Translations under genes and position numbers: made by a program | Part shown: piece by piece, positions 11,836-21,740 of the stretch | Position numbering within the stretch: position 1 is the stretch's first letter | How the letters are laid out: each line of letters starts with the position of its first letter | NCBI GenBank assembly: GCA_963680875.1 | Contig: OY804583.1 | Location: 32,787,331 to 32,851,330, forward strand | Length of the DNA: 64,000 bases | Direction of reading: 5' to 3' | From: Bathymodiolus brooksi | Lineage: Eukaryota > Mollusca > Bivalvia > Mytilida > Modiolidae | The notes under the pieces: generated by a model | The model's database searches: none | What the model was told of the DNA's origin: nothing | Seen by the model: only the letters and a program-made list of their open reading frames with translations

Positions 11836-12086
11836 CTTAACAAAGAAAAACTATTTCTCACTAATGAGACAGCACAGTTCATATTTTTGCCGTGTGAGAC
11901 ATCCTTGTCTCAACCCGTTGGTGAGAAAAGAATTTCACGCTACTTTTCCCGTAAACATGTTACGTTTCGCAAAATAGCTCTTCACCACGATTCTGTCTTT
12001 ATTCTCTTCAATAAATCCACGAGTCTACCACATAAGTATTTGTTTCATTAATCTATGTATACTATTCTGCTTTCTAGCGAGTTAAC

Positions 12087-12472
12087 GATATTGCACCTTT
12101 CACTGCGTTTGACTTTTTCTCACCCCTTTCTACCGTATCAATTTTTTGTATCTGTGAGCAAAAATTAGAGTGCTCTCCCTTGTTAGTAACTAACATAAAG
12201 AAAGAAATTACCTCCCTTTGACCAAAGTCAAATAATTTGTATAGGTATGTATCGCTGTTGTAGTAGCATATATAATATATTTATTAAATACATTGTATTT
12301 TATTATGAAATACAATTAAAATACTGCCAATACACGGATGTATATCGATAAATCGACAATTAACTTCACCAACGGAAAACAATTTTGCGGGAAAACGATC
12401 GATGGAATGTAAACAAAATAAAGATGTTTAGTGAGAAATAAAATCAAACACCGGAAAACGTACAAGATAGGG
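12087..12472. mobile_element. MITE with ~38-bp terminal inverted repeats
   Basis: The left end (about 12088-12125) and right end (about 12429-12467) are inverted repeats built on the same word: 'gtgagaaa', then 'tcaaacaccg', then 'aagat'. The ~300-bp body is present in inverse orientation at 20645-20900, with shared blocks 'gttagtaactaacat', 'gggaggtaat', 'gcgggaa' and 'attgttttcc'. It is non-coding. It directly abuts the foldback element at 12479, which carries the same terminal word. Confidence 0.65.
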
Positions 12473-12478
12473 AAATTA

Positions 12479-12658
12479 GTGAGAAAAAGAATCAAGCACC
12501 GGTAAGAGGGCAAGAAGGAAAAATCTCAGACACCTGCGAAAGATTTCTATTGGTCTCCAACTCGGCGGAGACTCGTTGGAGACCAGAAATCTTTACCTTT
12601 GGTGTCTGAGATTTTCCCGTCTTTCCCTCTTACTGGTGTTTGATTCTTTATATCTCAC
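12479..12658. mobile_element. Foldback (hairpin) element, ~82-bp arms, 15-bp loop
   Basis: Arms 12479-12560 and 12576-12658 are reverse complements with few mismatches: 'aaatctcagacacc' faces 'ggtgtctgagattt' and 'ttggtctccaa' faces 'ttggagaccag'. The outer ends carry the same 'gtgagaaaaaga.tcaa' word as the neighbouring MITE. A second member of the design lies at 21141-21323. A structure this symmetric would extrude as a cruciform or form a long RNA hairpin if transcribed. Confidence 0.8.
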
Positions 12659-14395
12659 TACAAGCTGTTTCTATTTCATCATTCACTCAGCAGTCCCTGT
12701 TTCGGCACTGACATGGTTTATTAGATTTATTTGTTATTGAAATTTACAGTCCTTAAGTATTGTTAATTATTATATAAACTAAGGTTCTCCTCCTTCAGAC
12801 AGAGGTAACCGTATCAGCTTTTAGCTATACTGTTTAGGTCCTTTGGTTTCCATGCACCCAGAACTTTACATTATTCGTGTTTCCAATCGTTTGATTATTA
12901 ACGTACCTGATGAAGGTTATTCTAGATATGAATCGTGCGCACTAAATTAGATATCTACGTTTTTATCAATATATAAATATAACCTAAGAATGCTTGTTCT
13001 GTTTCGTCAGTCAGGCTTAAAATACAACTACAAAACAATGTTATATTTCTGGATCTCTACACCTAATCATCCAAATGAATAACACAAAAAATATATTACA
13101 AATAATTTATTAGTAAGCAATGGCATAAACGTGGTTAACATTTCACATGTCATAACAGTTTATAACATAAAAATCTCTCCTGGACCAATAAGAAACCTTG
13201 ATTTATAACTCTAATTCTATAAAACATGGTCATCTATAAAATGTCATGGACGACTGATTGTGTATGGTCCAGTTATTAAAGAACTACACTAAAACCGTTC
13301 ACTACAATTGTGATTATCTATCATTTAAACACAAGGGGTAACTGCATGGGGCTTTACATGTTCATAAAACATGGACAGATGTTACTTAACATATGCATAA
13401 AGCATGGACAACTGTTGTTTAACATATGTATAAATCATGGACAACTGTTGTTTAGCATATGTATATAGCATGGACAACTGTTGTTTAACATATGCATAAA
13501 GCATGGACAACTGTTACTGAACATATGCATACATTATGGACAACTGTTGTTTAACATATACATAAAGCATGGAAAACTGTTGTTTAATGTATGCATGATG
13601 TACGGACAACTGTTGTTTAGCATATGCATAAATCATGGACAACTGTTATTTAACATATGCATAAAGCATGTACAACTGTTGTTTAAGATATGCATAAAGC
13701 ATGGAAAACTGTTATTCAACATATGCATAAAGCATGGACAACTGTTGTTTAAGATATGTATAAAGCATGGACAACTGTTAGTTAATTTATGCATAAAGCA
13801 TGGACAACTGATTTTTTTAACTTATTCATAAAGAATGGTCAACTGTTGTTTGACTTATGCATAACACACTGCCAACTGTTATTTAACATATGCATAAGGC
13901 ATGGACAACTGTTGTTTGACTTATGCACAAAACATGGACAGCTGCTATTTAACTTATGCATAAAGCATGGACAACTGTTATTTAACTTATGCATAAAACA
14001 TGGACCACTGTTATTTAACATATGCGTAAAACATGGACAATTGTTGGTTGACTTACGCATAAAGCATGGACAACTGTTGTTTGATATATGCATAGAGCAT
14101 GGACAATTGTTGTTTTGACATATGCATAAAGCATGGACAACTGTTTTCTAACATATGCATAAGGCATGGACAAATGTTTTCTTGATCTTTGCATAACACA
14201 TGAATAACTGATGATAACCTATACATAAAGCATGAACAACTGGTGTTTAACCTATACATAAAGCATTGACAACTGGTGTTTAACCTATACATAAAACATT
14301 GACAACTGGTGTTTAACCTATATATAAAACATGAACACCTGGGGTTTAACCTATGCATATTATTATCTAGTTTCAAAGATAGAAATAAAATAGTT
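12658..14395 (+). mobile_element. Element carrying a 33-bp minisatellite (array 13350-14360), first copy
   Basis: The ends match those of the copy at 26490-28625. The 5' flank 'ccctgtttcggcactgacat' followed by 'ttgttattgaaa' and 'acagtcct' is at 12692-12755; the 3' flank 'attattatctag.ttcaaag' is at about 14359-14380. In between are ~590 bases of unrelated AT-rich sequence and about 30 units of 33 bp containing 'gcataaagcatggacaactg'. Because 33 is a multiple of three, open frames of an 11-residue repeat (NICIKHGQLLF) appear; they are artefacts. The 3' end abuts and truncates TRIM-like gene B. Confidence 0.75.
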
Positions 14396-16184
14396 TGTCA
14401 GTTATCGTGCTGAAATCAGAAAGTGGAATAATCCTTATACATTTACCATCATATGTCAACTGATGAATGTTTTCTGACCCATGTCCTACGATGTAGATAT
14501 TTCCGTCACAATCAGAATCATGGCTGCGCGGCCAATCCAACCGGTCACTTTTGTATGTAAAATTATTTCCTTTGGTAGAAACACACTTTACTGAAGACGC
14601 ACTGTCTTTATAGACAATATCTCCTGTATTTGAAGATAAAGCGAATATAGTGTAGTCATATCCTGTTTTAAGTTCTCTGATTGTTTTGCCTGTTGCAGGA
14701 CCGATCCATGATATAGTGGCATCATGAACAGCAATGTACTCATCTTCTACGTAAGAAATCCCCCACGCACTGACGTCCATGGTGAATATCCTACTTAATG
14801 TCAGCAGCTTTGGATCTACTAAATAAACTTTCGTCGACAATGTAGCTACTGCTACTGTTAGATCATTTACTTTTGTAATATCAGTTGGGTGGTGGTCAAT
14901 TTTCAGTTCTTCCTTTTGATCGCCTTGATCGTCATACAGGATAATTCTGTTATTGACGTAATCTGTAACTATGACGTCATCATTGAAGAATATTCCACTT
15001 AGAAATCGAATTCCACCAGATTGAACTGTACCGAGGTCAATCGTAAATAACACTTTGATTTTTCCCGTTTGGAAATTCACCTTTGTCTTCTTCTCCTGAT
15101 CAATACGAGAAGGTGGGATAGTTTCTGTTGTCTTAATATGGCCAATAGACGCCATGTTTTGTATCAAATCCTCTGGTGTAAATGATACTGCTATATCTTT
15201 CATTTCACGTAACAACCAGACATTGTATTTCTGATCCTTTTGACAAACAAGTCTCAAACAAGTCCCTCCAGTTATCAACAATGCTTTTTAAACTGGATAA
15301 TTCAGTGACGTCATCATTTAATGTTAGATCAATCGTTTCCTTTGTGCTTGTCATTTCACTACGTAGTTTGTCTTGAATTTCGTCCAGGTGTTTATTTACA
15401 GATTCGCGAACTTTGCTGATTTCGGCCAAAACTGCGTTCGTTTCTTCTTCAAAACGACTAACGTTGTCTTTACGCGTTGTAAGGATTTCACTTAACTTCA
15501 CGCTCGTGTCCTTCAATTTTGTTAAGAGTTCTATTTACTTACTGGATTCCTTTACCCCATATACTGCTTTGTCTATAGTGACCACGTTTTCACATTTCCT
15601 TTGGTGAACTGTAGCACACACGGTACAGCAAGGCTTAGAGTGGTCATTACAGTATATTTCTATCGTTTTTTCTGGGTGTTCTGTGCAGAAAACAACACCA
15701 CTTATACAGGAATCAATATTACTTTCCTGTATATCCTTTAGTGGTATTATTGAATGCTGTAATGTCATTTTCAACGATTTGTGATAATTTTCACACGTTT
15801 TGCAGAAGGCTTCCTCACATACAATACACCATGAAACTGCTTTATCTAATTTACCGTTCGTTCACACGAGTTACAGAGTTTCTCAGATTTGATGATAGCG
15901 TTCCGATTCATCAATGAAAGAACAAAGTGATTTCCTGGTAATTGTTTGGACCATGTCTCTGGGTTTCCTCCCTTTTCCTCGAATGATACGAGTCGACGAC
16001 ATATCGGACATTTGAAACCTGTCGATTTATCTCCCTTTACAGACGATGTGATATATGTATGAATGCACGTTTCACAGAACGTATGAAGACACGGTAGATA
16101 TTTCGGCACTATAAACGTCTTTAGACAAATAGTACATGTCAGCAGATCATCAACAGTTTTATCAACACTTGTAGAAGTCGCCAT
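14373..16184 (-). pseudogene. TRIM-like gene B, left copy (RING, B-box, coiled coil, NHL-like propeller), broken
   Basis: The ATG at 16184 opens 112 codons with an intact C3HC4 RING (same spacing as gene A) and CNSCER. A 1-base deletion relative to gene A then gives TAG at 15846-15848. The next frame holds the B-box 2 (CTEH, CNDH, CTVC, H) and ends at TAA 15535-15537, where gene A reads Ala. Coiled-coil sequence follows (15516-15205). A 56-base deletion relative to gene A near 15215 removes about 19 residues and shifts the frame. The propeller frame (to 14373) is long and open, with NHL-like FNDDVIVTDYVNNRI; the first ~24 residues of that open frame are out-of-frame coiled-coil sequence. The C-terminus diverges from gene A after DFSTITD, at the junction with the 33-bp-array element. 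The family role would be ubiquitin ligation; this copy looks inactive. Confidence 0.85.
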
Positions 16185-16317
16185 TTTTGTTTTATCTCAA
16201 TACCTTCTTGATTGTGCATAAGTTGTTTATTTTAGCCATACACTGCAGATAAATATTATCACGAACACATCTATGTCATAATTATATTTGAAACGCCATT
16301 ACATTTACTTCAACGAC

Positions 16318-16362
16318 AAACAGATCATCAACCATTTTGACAACACTTGTAGAAGTGGCCAT
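16318..16362 (-). pseudogene. Second 5'-end fragment of a TRIM-like gene
   Basis: The minus strand from the ATG at 16362 reads MATSTSVVKMVDDL, nearly the N-terminus of gene B (MATSTSVDKTVDDLL), and then loses similarity. It lies 178 bases upstream of gene B's start, with upstream bases also similar ('gccatttttgttt'). It looks like a relic of a local tandem duplication of the gene's first bases. Confidence 0.7.
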
Positions 16363-16729
16363 TTTTGTTTCAACTTTATTCTTCCGTGTTACTTAGTGAC
16401 GCATAAAAAGTAAACGAATACTGTCACGTACCCATATTGTTTTCTTAGAAAGATTGAATTTAATTGTTATACAGGTGTAGGTAAATATTGGGTCAATTTC
16501 TTCAAATTAAATTATATTTGTTAATGCCCCCCCCCTCTAATCAAATGAAATAGAAGTCAAGACTGTGGGTAAGGGAGGTGGGTAAGGGGGAAGGTGGGTG
16601 GTAGATACATGTCAGTAAAAGAGGTCCACTTTAATATATGTCAAAATTACAAAGCGAATATGAAAATGATTGTTGATATAGACGTAGAACAGGAGAGGAG
16701 GGAGGGAGTGCGTAGAATTTTTTTTTGTA

Positions 16730-18720
16730 ATAGGTATATACAGGTACTAAAATAGGTACAAGAAAACAATAGGTATATACAGGTACTGAAATAGGTACAA
16801 GAAAACAATAGGTATATACAGGTACTAAAATAGGTACAAGAAAACAATAGGTATATACAGGTACTAAGATAGGTACAAAAAAACAATAGGTATATACAGG
16901 TACTAAGATAGGTACAAGAAAACAATAGGTATATACAGGTACTAAAATAGGTACAAGAAAACAATAGGTATATACAGGTACTAAGATAGGTACAAGAAAA
17001 CAATAGGTATATACAGGTACTAAGATAGGTACAAGAAAACAATAGGTATATACAGGTACTGAAATAGGTACAAGAAAACAATAGGTATATAGAGGTACTA
17101 AGATAGGTACAAGAAAACAATAGGTATATACAGGTACTAAAATAGATACAAGAAAACAATAGTTATACAGAGGTACTAAGATAGGTACAAGAAAACAATA
17201 GGTATATACAGGTACTAAGATAGGTACAAGAAAACAATAGGTATATACAGGTACTAAGATAGGTACAAGAAAACAATAGGTATATACAGGTACTGGAATA
17301 GGTACAAGAAAACAATAGGTATATAGAGGTACTAAGATAGGTACAAGAAAACAATAGGTATATACAGGTACTAAAATAGATACAAGAAAACAATAGGTAT
17401 ATAGAGGTACTAAGATAGGTACAAGAAAACAATAGGTATATACAGGTACTAAGATAGGTACAAGAAAACAATAGGTATATACAGGTACTGAAATAGGTAC
17501 AAGAAAACAATAGGTATATACAGGTACTGAAATAGGTACAAGAAAACAATAGGTATATACAGGTACTAAGATAGGTACAAGAAAACAATAGGTATATACA
17601 GGTACTAAGATAGGTACAAGAAAACAATAGCTATATAGAGGTACTAAAATAGGTACAAGAAAACAATAGGTATTTATAGGTACTAAAATAGGTACAAGAA
17701 AACAATAGGTATATACAGGTACTGAAATAAGTACAAGAAAACAATAGGTATATACTGGTACTAAGATAGGTACAAAAAAACAATAGGTATATACAGGTAC
17801 TAAAATAGGAACAAGAAAACAATAGGTATATACAGGTACGACAATAGGTACAAGAAAACAATAGGTATATACAGGTACTAAAATAGGAACAAGAAAACAA
17901 TAAGTATATACAGGTACTTAAATAGGAACAAGAAAACAATAGGTATATACAGGTACTAAAATAGGAACAAGAAAACAATAGGTATATGCAGGTACTAAAA
18001 TAGGTATAAGAAAACAATAGGTATATACAGGTACTGAAATAGGTACAAGTAAACAATAGGTATATACAGGTACTAAAATAGGAACAAGAAAACAATAGGT
18101 ATATACAGGTACTAAAATAGGAACAAGAAAACAATAGGTATATACAGGTACTAAGATAGGTACAAGAAAACAATAGGTATATACAGGTACTAAAATAGGT
18201 ATAAGAAAACAATAAGTATATACAGGTACTGAAATAGGTACAAGAAAACAATAGGTATATACAGGTACTGAAATAGGTATAAGAAAACAATAGGTATATA
18301 CAGGTACTGAAATAGGTATAAGAAAACAATAGGTAGATACAGGTACTGAAATAGGTACAAGAAAACAATAGGTAAAAAAGGTACTAAAATAGGTATAAGA
18401 AAACAATAGGTATATACAGGTAATGAAATAGGTATAAGAAAACAATAGGTATATACAGGTACTGAAATAGGTACAAGAAAACAATAGGTATATACAGGTA
18501 CTGAAAAAGGTACAAGAAAACAATAGGTATATACAGGTACTAAAATAGATACAAGAAAACAATAGGTATATACAGGTACTAAGATAGTTATAGGAAAACA
18601 ATAGGTATATACAGGTACTAAAATAGGTACAAGAAAACAATAGGTATATACAGGTACTAAAATAGGTACAAGAAAACAATAGGTATATACAGGTACTAAA
18701 ATAGGAACAAAAAACAATAG
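16730..18720 (+). repeat. 39-bp minisatellite, about 51 units
   Basis: The unit is 39 bases built around three AGGTA words: 'aggtatatac', 'aggtactaaaat', then 'aggtacaagaaaacaat'. Units vary mostly at one or two positions (taaaat/taagat/tgaaat; ggtaca/ggaaca/ggtata). As 39 is a multiple of three, minus-strand frames show a 13-residue repeat (CIYLLFSCTYFST) of 150-270 codons; these are repeat artefacts, hydrophobic and without any start context. The right copy is 60271-62221. Confidence 0.95.
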
Positions 18721-19026
18721 CATACACAAACTGATCATCGGACGTTAAACAATCAATACATATATTCCCCCCCCCTTTTGCAGAACAATCCAGGAGATAT
18801 AGAAATTTAATAGCATTTCACAGATATAGAACATCTGTTCTTACCCATTCATAGATTCGAGATGCTAAAACAATTCAAATTCATATATTATTTAAATAAC
18901 AGTATTAGATTGAAATATGACATAAACACACATAGCTCAATTCTGCTCCTTTTCATTTTAGATTAATACATTGAAGAATTTGTCCTGGCGATAACACACC
19001 CAGGGAAAGTATGCAATGCGTATTGA

Positions 19027-19098
19027 AGGGTAGCGAGTTTCATACGCATGGTAGCGAGTTTTATGCGCAGGGTAGCGAGTTTGATACGCAGGGTAGTG
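19027..19098 (+). repeat. Short tandem repeat, ~28 bp x 3
   Basis: Three to four diverged units of 'gggtagcgagttt.atacgca' in a row. It recurs at 62528-62599. No function is evident. Confidence 0.7.
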
Positions 19099-19359
19099 GT
19101 TCAGGAATAGATAAATAATGAGCAAACGAAATAAAAATTCTGCATATAATTCTATTTAAATGAACCCTACACTTAATTAAATATGATATATATGCCAGGT
19201 GTCGTATCACATAGAAGGTAGCTTATAAATATATGCATATCCTAAATACGCTGTAACCAACAAAACAAAGAATCCTTAACACCTTAATCCACAGGGTAGG
19301 GATTAACGACTTCACAATAAATGTACGAAAGGTAGCAATCATAGTGTACACAGAGTAAT

Positions 19360-20525
19360 AAAACCATAATGCTATACAATACATTCAGAGACATAGTGAT
19401 ACTGATACAATAGTCAGAGACATAGCGTGATAAAATATACAAATAATAATTGTGCTCCTGTGACAAAGGTAATCCCGTTGTGATACCTAGATATACAATA
19501 CATTCAGAGACATAGCATGATAAATCACTGTGATAGACGTATCACTCTTCTTAGTGATACTGATACAATGTAGTCAGAGACATAGCATGATAAATCACTG
19601 TGATAGACGTATCACTCTTCTTAGTGATACTGATACAATAGTCAGAGACATAGCATGATAAATCACTGTGACAAACGTATCACTCTTCTTAGTGATACTG
19701 ATACAATGTAGTCAGAGACATAGCATGATAAATCACTGTGATAGACGTATCACTCTTCTTAGTGATACTGATACAATAGTCAGAGACATAGCATGATAAA
19801 TCACTGTGATAGACGTATCACTCTTCTTAGTGATACTGATACAATAGTCAGAGACATAGCGTGATAAATCACTGTGATAGACGTATCACTCTTCTTAGTG
19901 ATACTGATACAATGTAGTCAGAGACATAGCATGATAAATCACTGTGATAGACGTATCACTCTTCTTAGTGATACTGATACAATAGTCAGAGACATAGCGT
20001 GATAAATCACTGTGATAGACGTATCACTCTTCTTAGTGATACTGATACAATAGTCAGAGACATAGCGTGATAAATCACTGTGATAGACGTATCACTCTTC
20101 TTAGTGATACTGATACAATGTAGTCAGAGACATAGGATGATAAATCACTGTGATAGACGTATCACTCTTCTTAGTGATACTGATACAATGTAGTCAGAGA
20201 CATAGGATGATAAATCACTGTGATAGACGTATCACTCTTCTTAGTGATACTGATACAATACAGTCAGAGACATAGCATGATAAATCACTGTGATAGACGT
20301 ATCACTCTTCTTAGTGATACTGATACAATGTAGTCAGAGACATAGGATGATAAATCACTGTGACAGACGTATCACTCTTCTTAGTGATACTGATACAATA
20401 CAGTCAGAGACATAGGGTGATAAATCACTGTGATAGACGTATCACTCTTCTTAGTGATACTGATACAATACAGTCAGAGACATAGGGTGATAAATCACCG
20501 TGATAGACGTATCACTCTTCTTATA
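19360..20525 (+). repeat. 70-bp hairpin-rich satellite, left array (~16 units)
   Basis: The unit is 70 bases (68 in some) and contains 'gtcagagacatag', 'atgataaatcactgtgatag' and 'acgtatcactcttcttagtg'. It is dense in the complementary words GTGAT/ATCAC: GTGATA-GACG-TATCAC and TATCAC-TCTTCTTA-GTGATA are alternative hairpins sharing one arm. Units here are heterogeneous (acaatagtc, acaatgtagtc or acaatacagtc; catagcatg, catagcgtg, cataggatg or catagggtg). The first ~130 bases (19366-19500) hold disturbed sequence absent from the right copy. Confidence 0.95.
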
Positions 20526-20970
20526 TATATGACAGGTGAAAAACATAATGGTGTAAAACGGATTTTTCTCATCCCTTGTATAAAGTAGTACGTTAATTTA
20601 GGTGGAAAATATTTTTTTTAGCTTACCCCGGCTCCTGGGTAAGACAAGCTACACGCCCTTATTCCCGCAAAATTGTTTTCCATTGTTGAATTAAACTGTC
20701 GATTTATAGATATGCATCCGTGTCTTGGCAGTATTTTAAATGTACTTCACAATCAAATATAATGTATTTTATAAATATATGATATATATCCTACTACAAC
20801 AGCGATAAATACCTGTAAAAAGGTTATTTGACGTTTGTCAAAGGGAGGTAATTTTTTTTTATTTATGTTAGTTACTAACAAGGGAGAACACTCTATATGT
20901 TCTCAAAGTAAACAAATATTGACACGATAAAAAGAGTCAAACATCGTAAAAGGTGCAGGAATGTTTGTTG
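20526..20970 (+). mobile_element. Relative of the 12087 MITE, opposite orientation
   Basis: The body 20645-20900 is homologous to 12158-12400 in inverse orientation. The right terminal word ('aaaaagagtcaaacatcg', then 'aaggtgca') is at 20929-20962. A decayed left counterpart may lie at about 20535-20575 ('ggtgtaaaacgg.tttttctcat'). It is non-coding. Confidence 0.5.
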
Positions 20971-21140
20971 TTGTAGAATCTATCACAAGTTGTTAACTTT
21001 ATTATCTTGAACCCTTTTAAGGTAGCAAAATAAAAATCTTGTTTTATTTTATTACGTGGCATTTTGGTCCTGTGATGCGGTTCACAAATTAATGCGCCAA
21101 ACTACACAAAAAGTAAACAAACATTGACACGGTAGAAAGT

Positions 21141-21323
21141 GGTGAGAAAAAGAGTCAAACACCGTGAAAGGTGCAAGATAGTAAAATCTGTGACACCTTC
21201 GGGTAAGATTTAAATCGTATCCGACTCGGACATGCTTCGTCCGATACGATATAAATCGTACCCTCGGGTGTCACAGATTTTACTATCTTGCACTTTCCTG
21301 GTGTTAGACCCTATGTATCTTAC
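21141..21323. mobile_element. Foldback (hairpin) element, second member
   Basis: Arms at about 21141-21230 and 21240-21323 are inverted repeats: 'agatagtaaaatctgtgaca' faces 'tgtcacagattttactatct', and 'aaatcgtat' faces 'atacgat'. The outer end carries the 'ggtgagaaaaagagtcaaac' word shared with 12087-12658. The inner part differs from the 12479 element, so the outer arms are the conserved module. Confidence 0.75.
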
Positions 21324-21599
21324 ATTAGAGGATATATAAATAATTTGTGTGGCTCCTGTGATAAAGGTCATCCCATTGCGAGACTTATATATTGTTTTTT
21401 GTTCTGGTGGCGATAGTGTTAGCAATGTTAAAAGACCCGTTTATAAATTACCATATAACCTAGGTCGACCATATTATGCCAAAACGTCAGCCAGATATAT
21501 ATCACTGGCCGTGACCTCATTTTATGACTTTCTGATGTTGTAATTGTTATAGAGGATTCGTGATTGGGTCAATTTCTCCATTAATCATTACTATATAAA

Positions 21600-21740
21600 T
21601 ATAAATGGTTAGGGTTAAGGTGTTCAACGACACTGTCAATAATATTTCAGCTATATCGTGGCGATCTGTTTTATTGGTGGAGTAAACCGGAGGACCCGGA
21701 GAAAACATGGGGATAGAGAGATCACATTCCTCTCTATAAA
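21600..21740 (-). repeat. SINE-like element with the 'ctccgggt.ctccggttt' module
   Basis: On the minus strand, 21670-21720 reads 'ttttctccgggtcctccgg' followed by 'ttactccaccaataaaac'. This module is widespread in molluscan SINEs and resembles the Deu-type core. The flanking 'gttcaacgacac', 'aatatttcagctatatcg' and 'tggcgatc' blocks also fit that family as I remember it. A weaker copy of the module is at about 39785-39825. Classification is by recollection and needs a library search. Confidence 0.5.

Larger units (their letters stand above)
1..20525. repeat. Left copy of a large direct segmental duplication
   Basis: This stretch matches 43617-64000 in the same order and orientation. The offset is 43617 near position 165, 43611 from about 446 to 8900, 43562 near 9835, 43542 from about 11000 to 16200, and 43502/43501 from about 17630 onward. 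The steps fall at a few small indels, mainly inside tandem arrays. Outside the arrays I count roughly ten substitutions in 2.2 kb between 1275 and 3450. The copy starts inside a gene, so its left boundary lies before the window. Its right limit is unknown because the right copy reaches the window end while still in the satellite. Confidence 0.97.

Noticed and set aside
16730..18720. CRISPR-like appearance of regular direct repeats
   Set aside because: There are no unique spacers between units, no cas genes, and the genome is eukaryotic.
16647..18738. Long minus-strand open frames (150-270 codons) of a 13-residue repeat in the 39-bp array
   Set aside because: A 39-bp period keeps frames open automatically. 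Several frames are open at once and the breaks fall at random single-base changes, so there is no evidence of coding constraint.
21604..21620. Telomere-like TTAGGGTTA
   Set aside because: A single occurrence inside a SINE-like repeat; there is no array.
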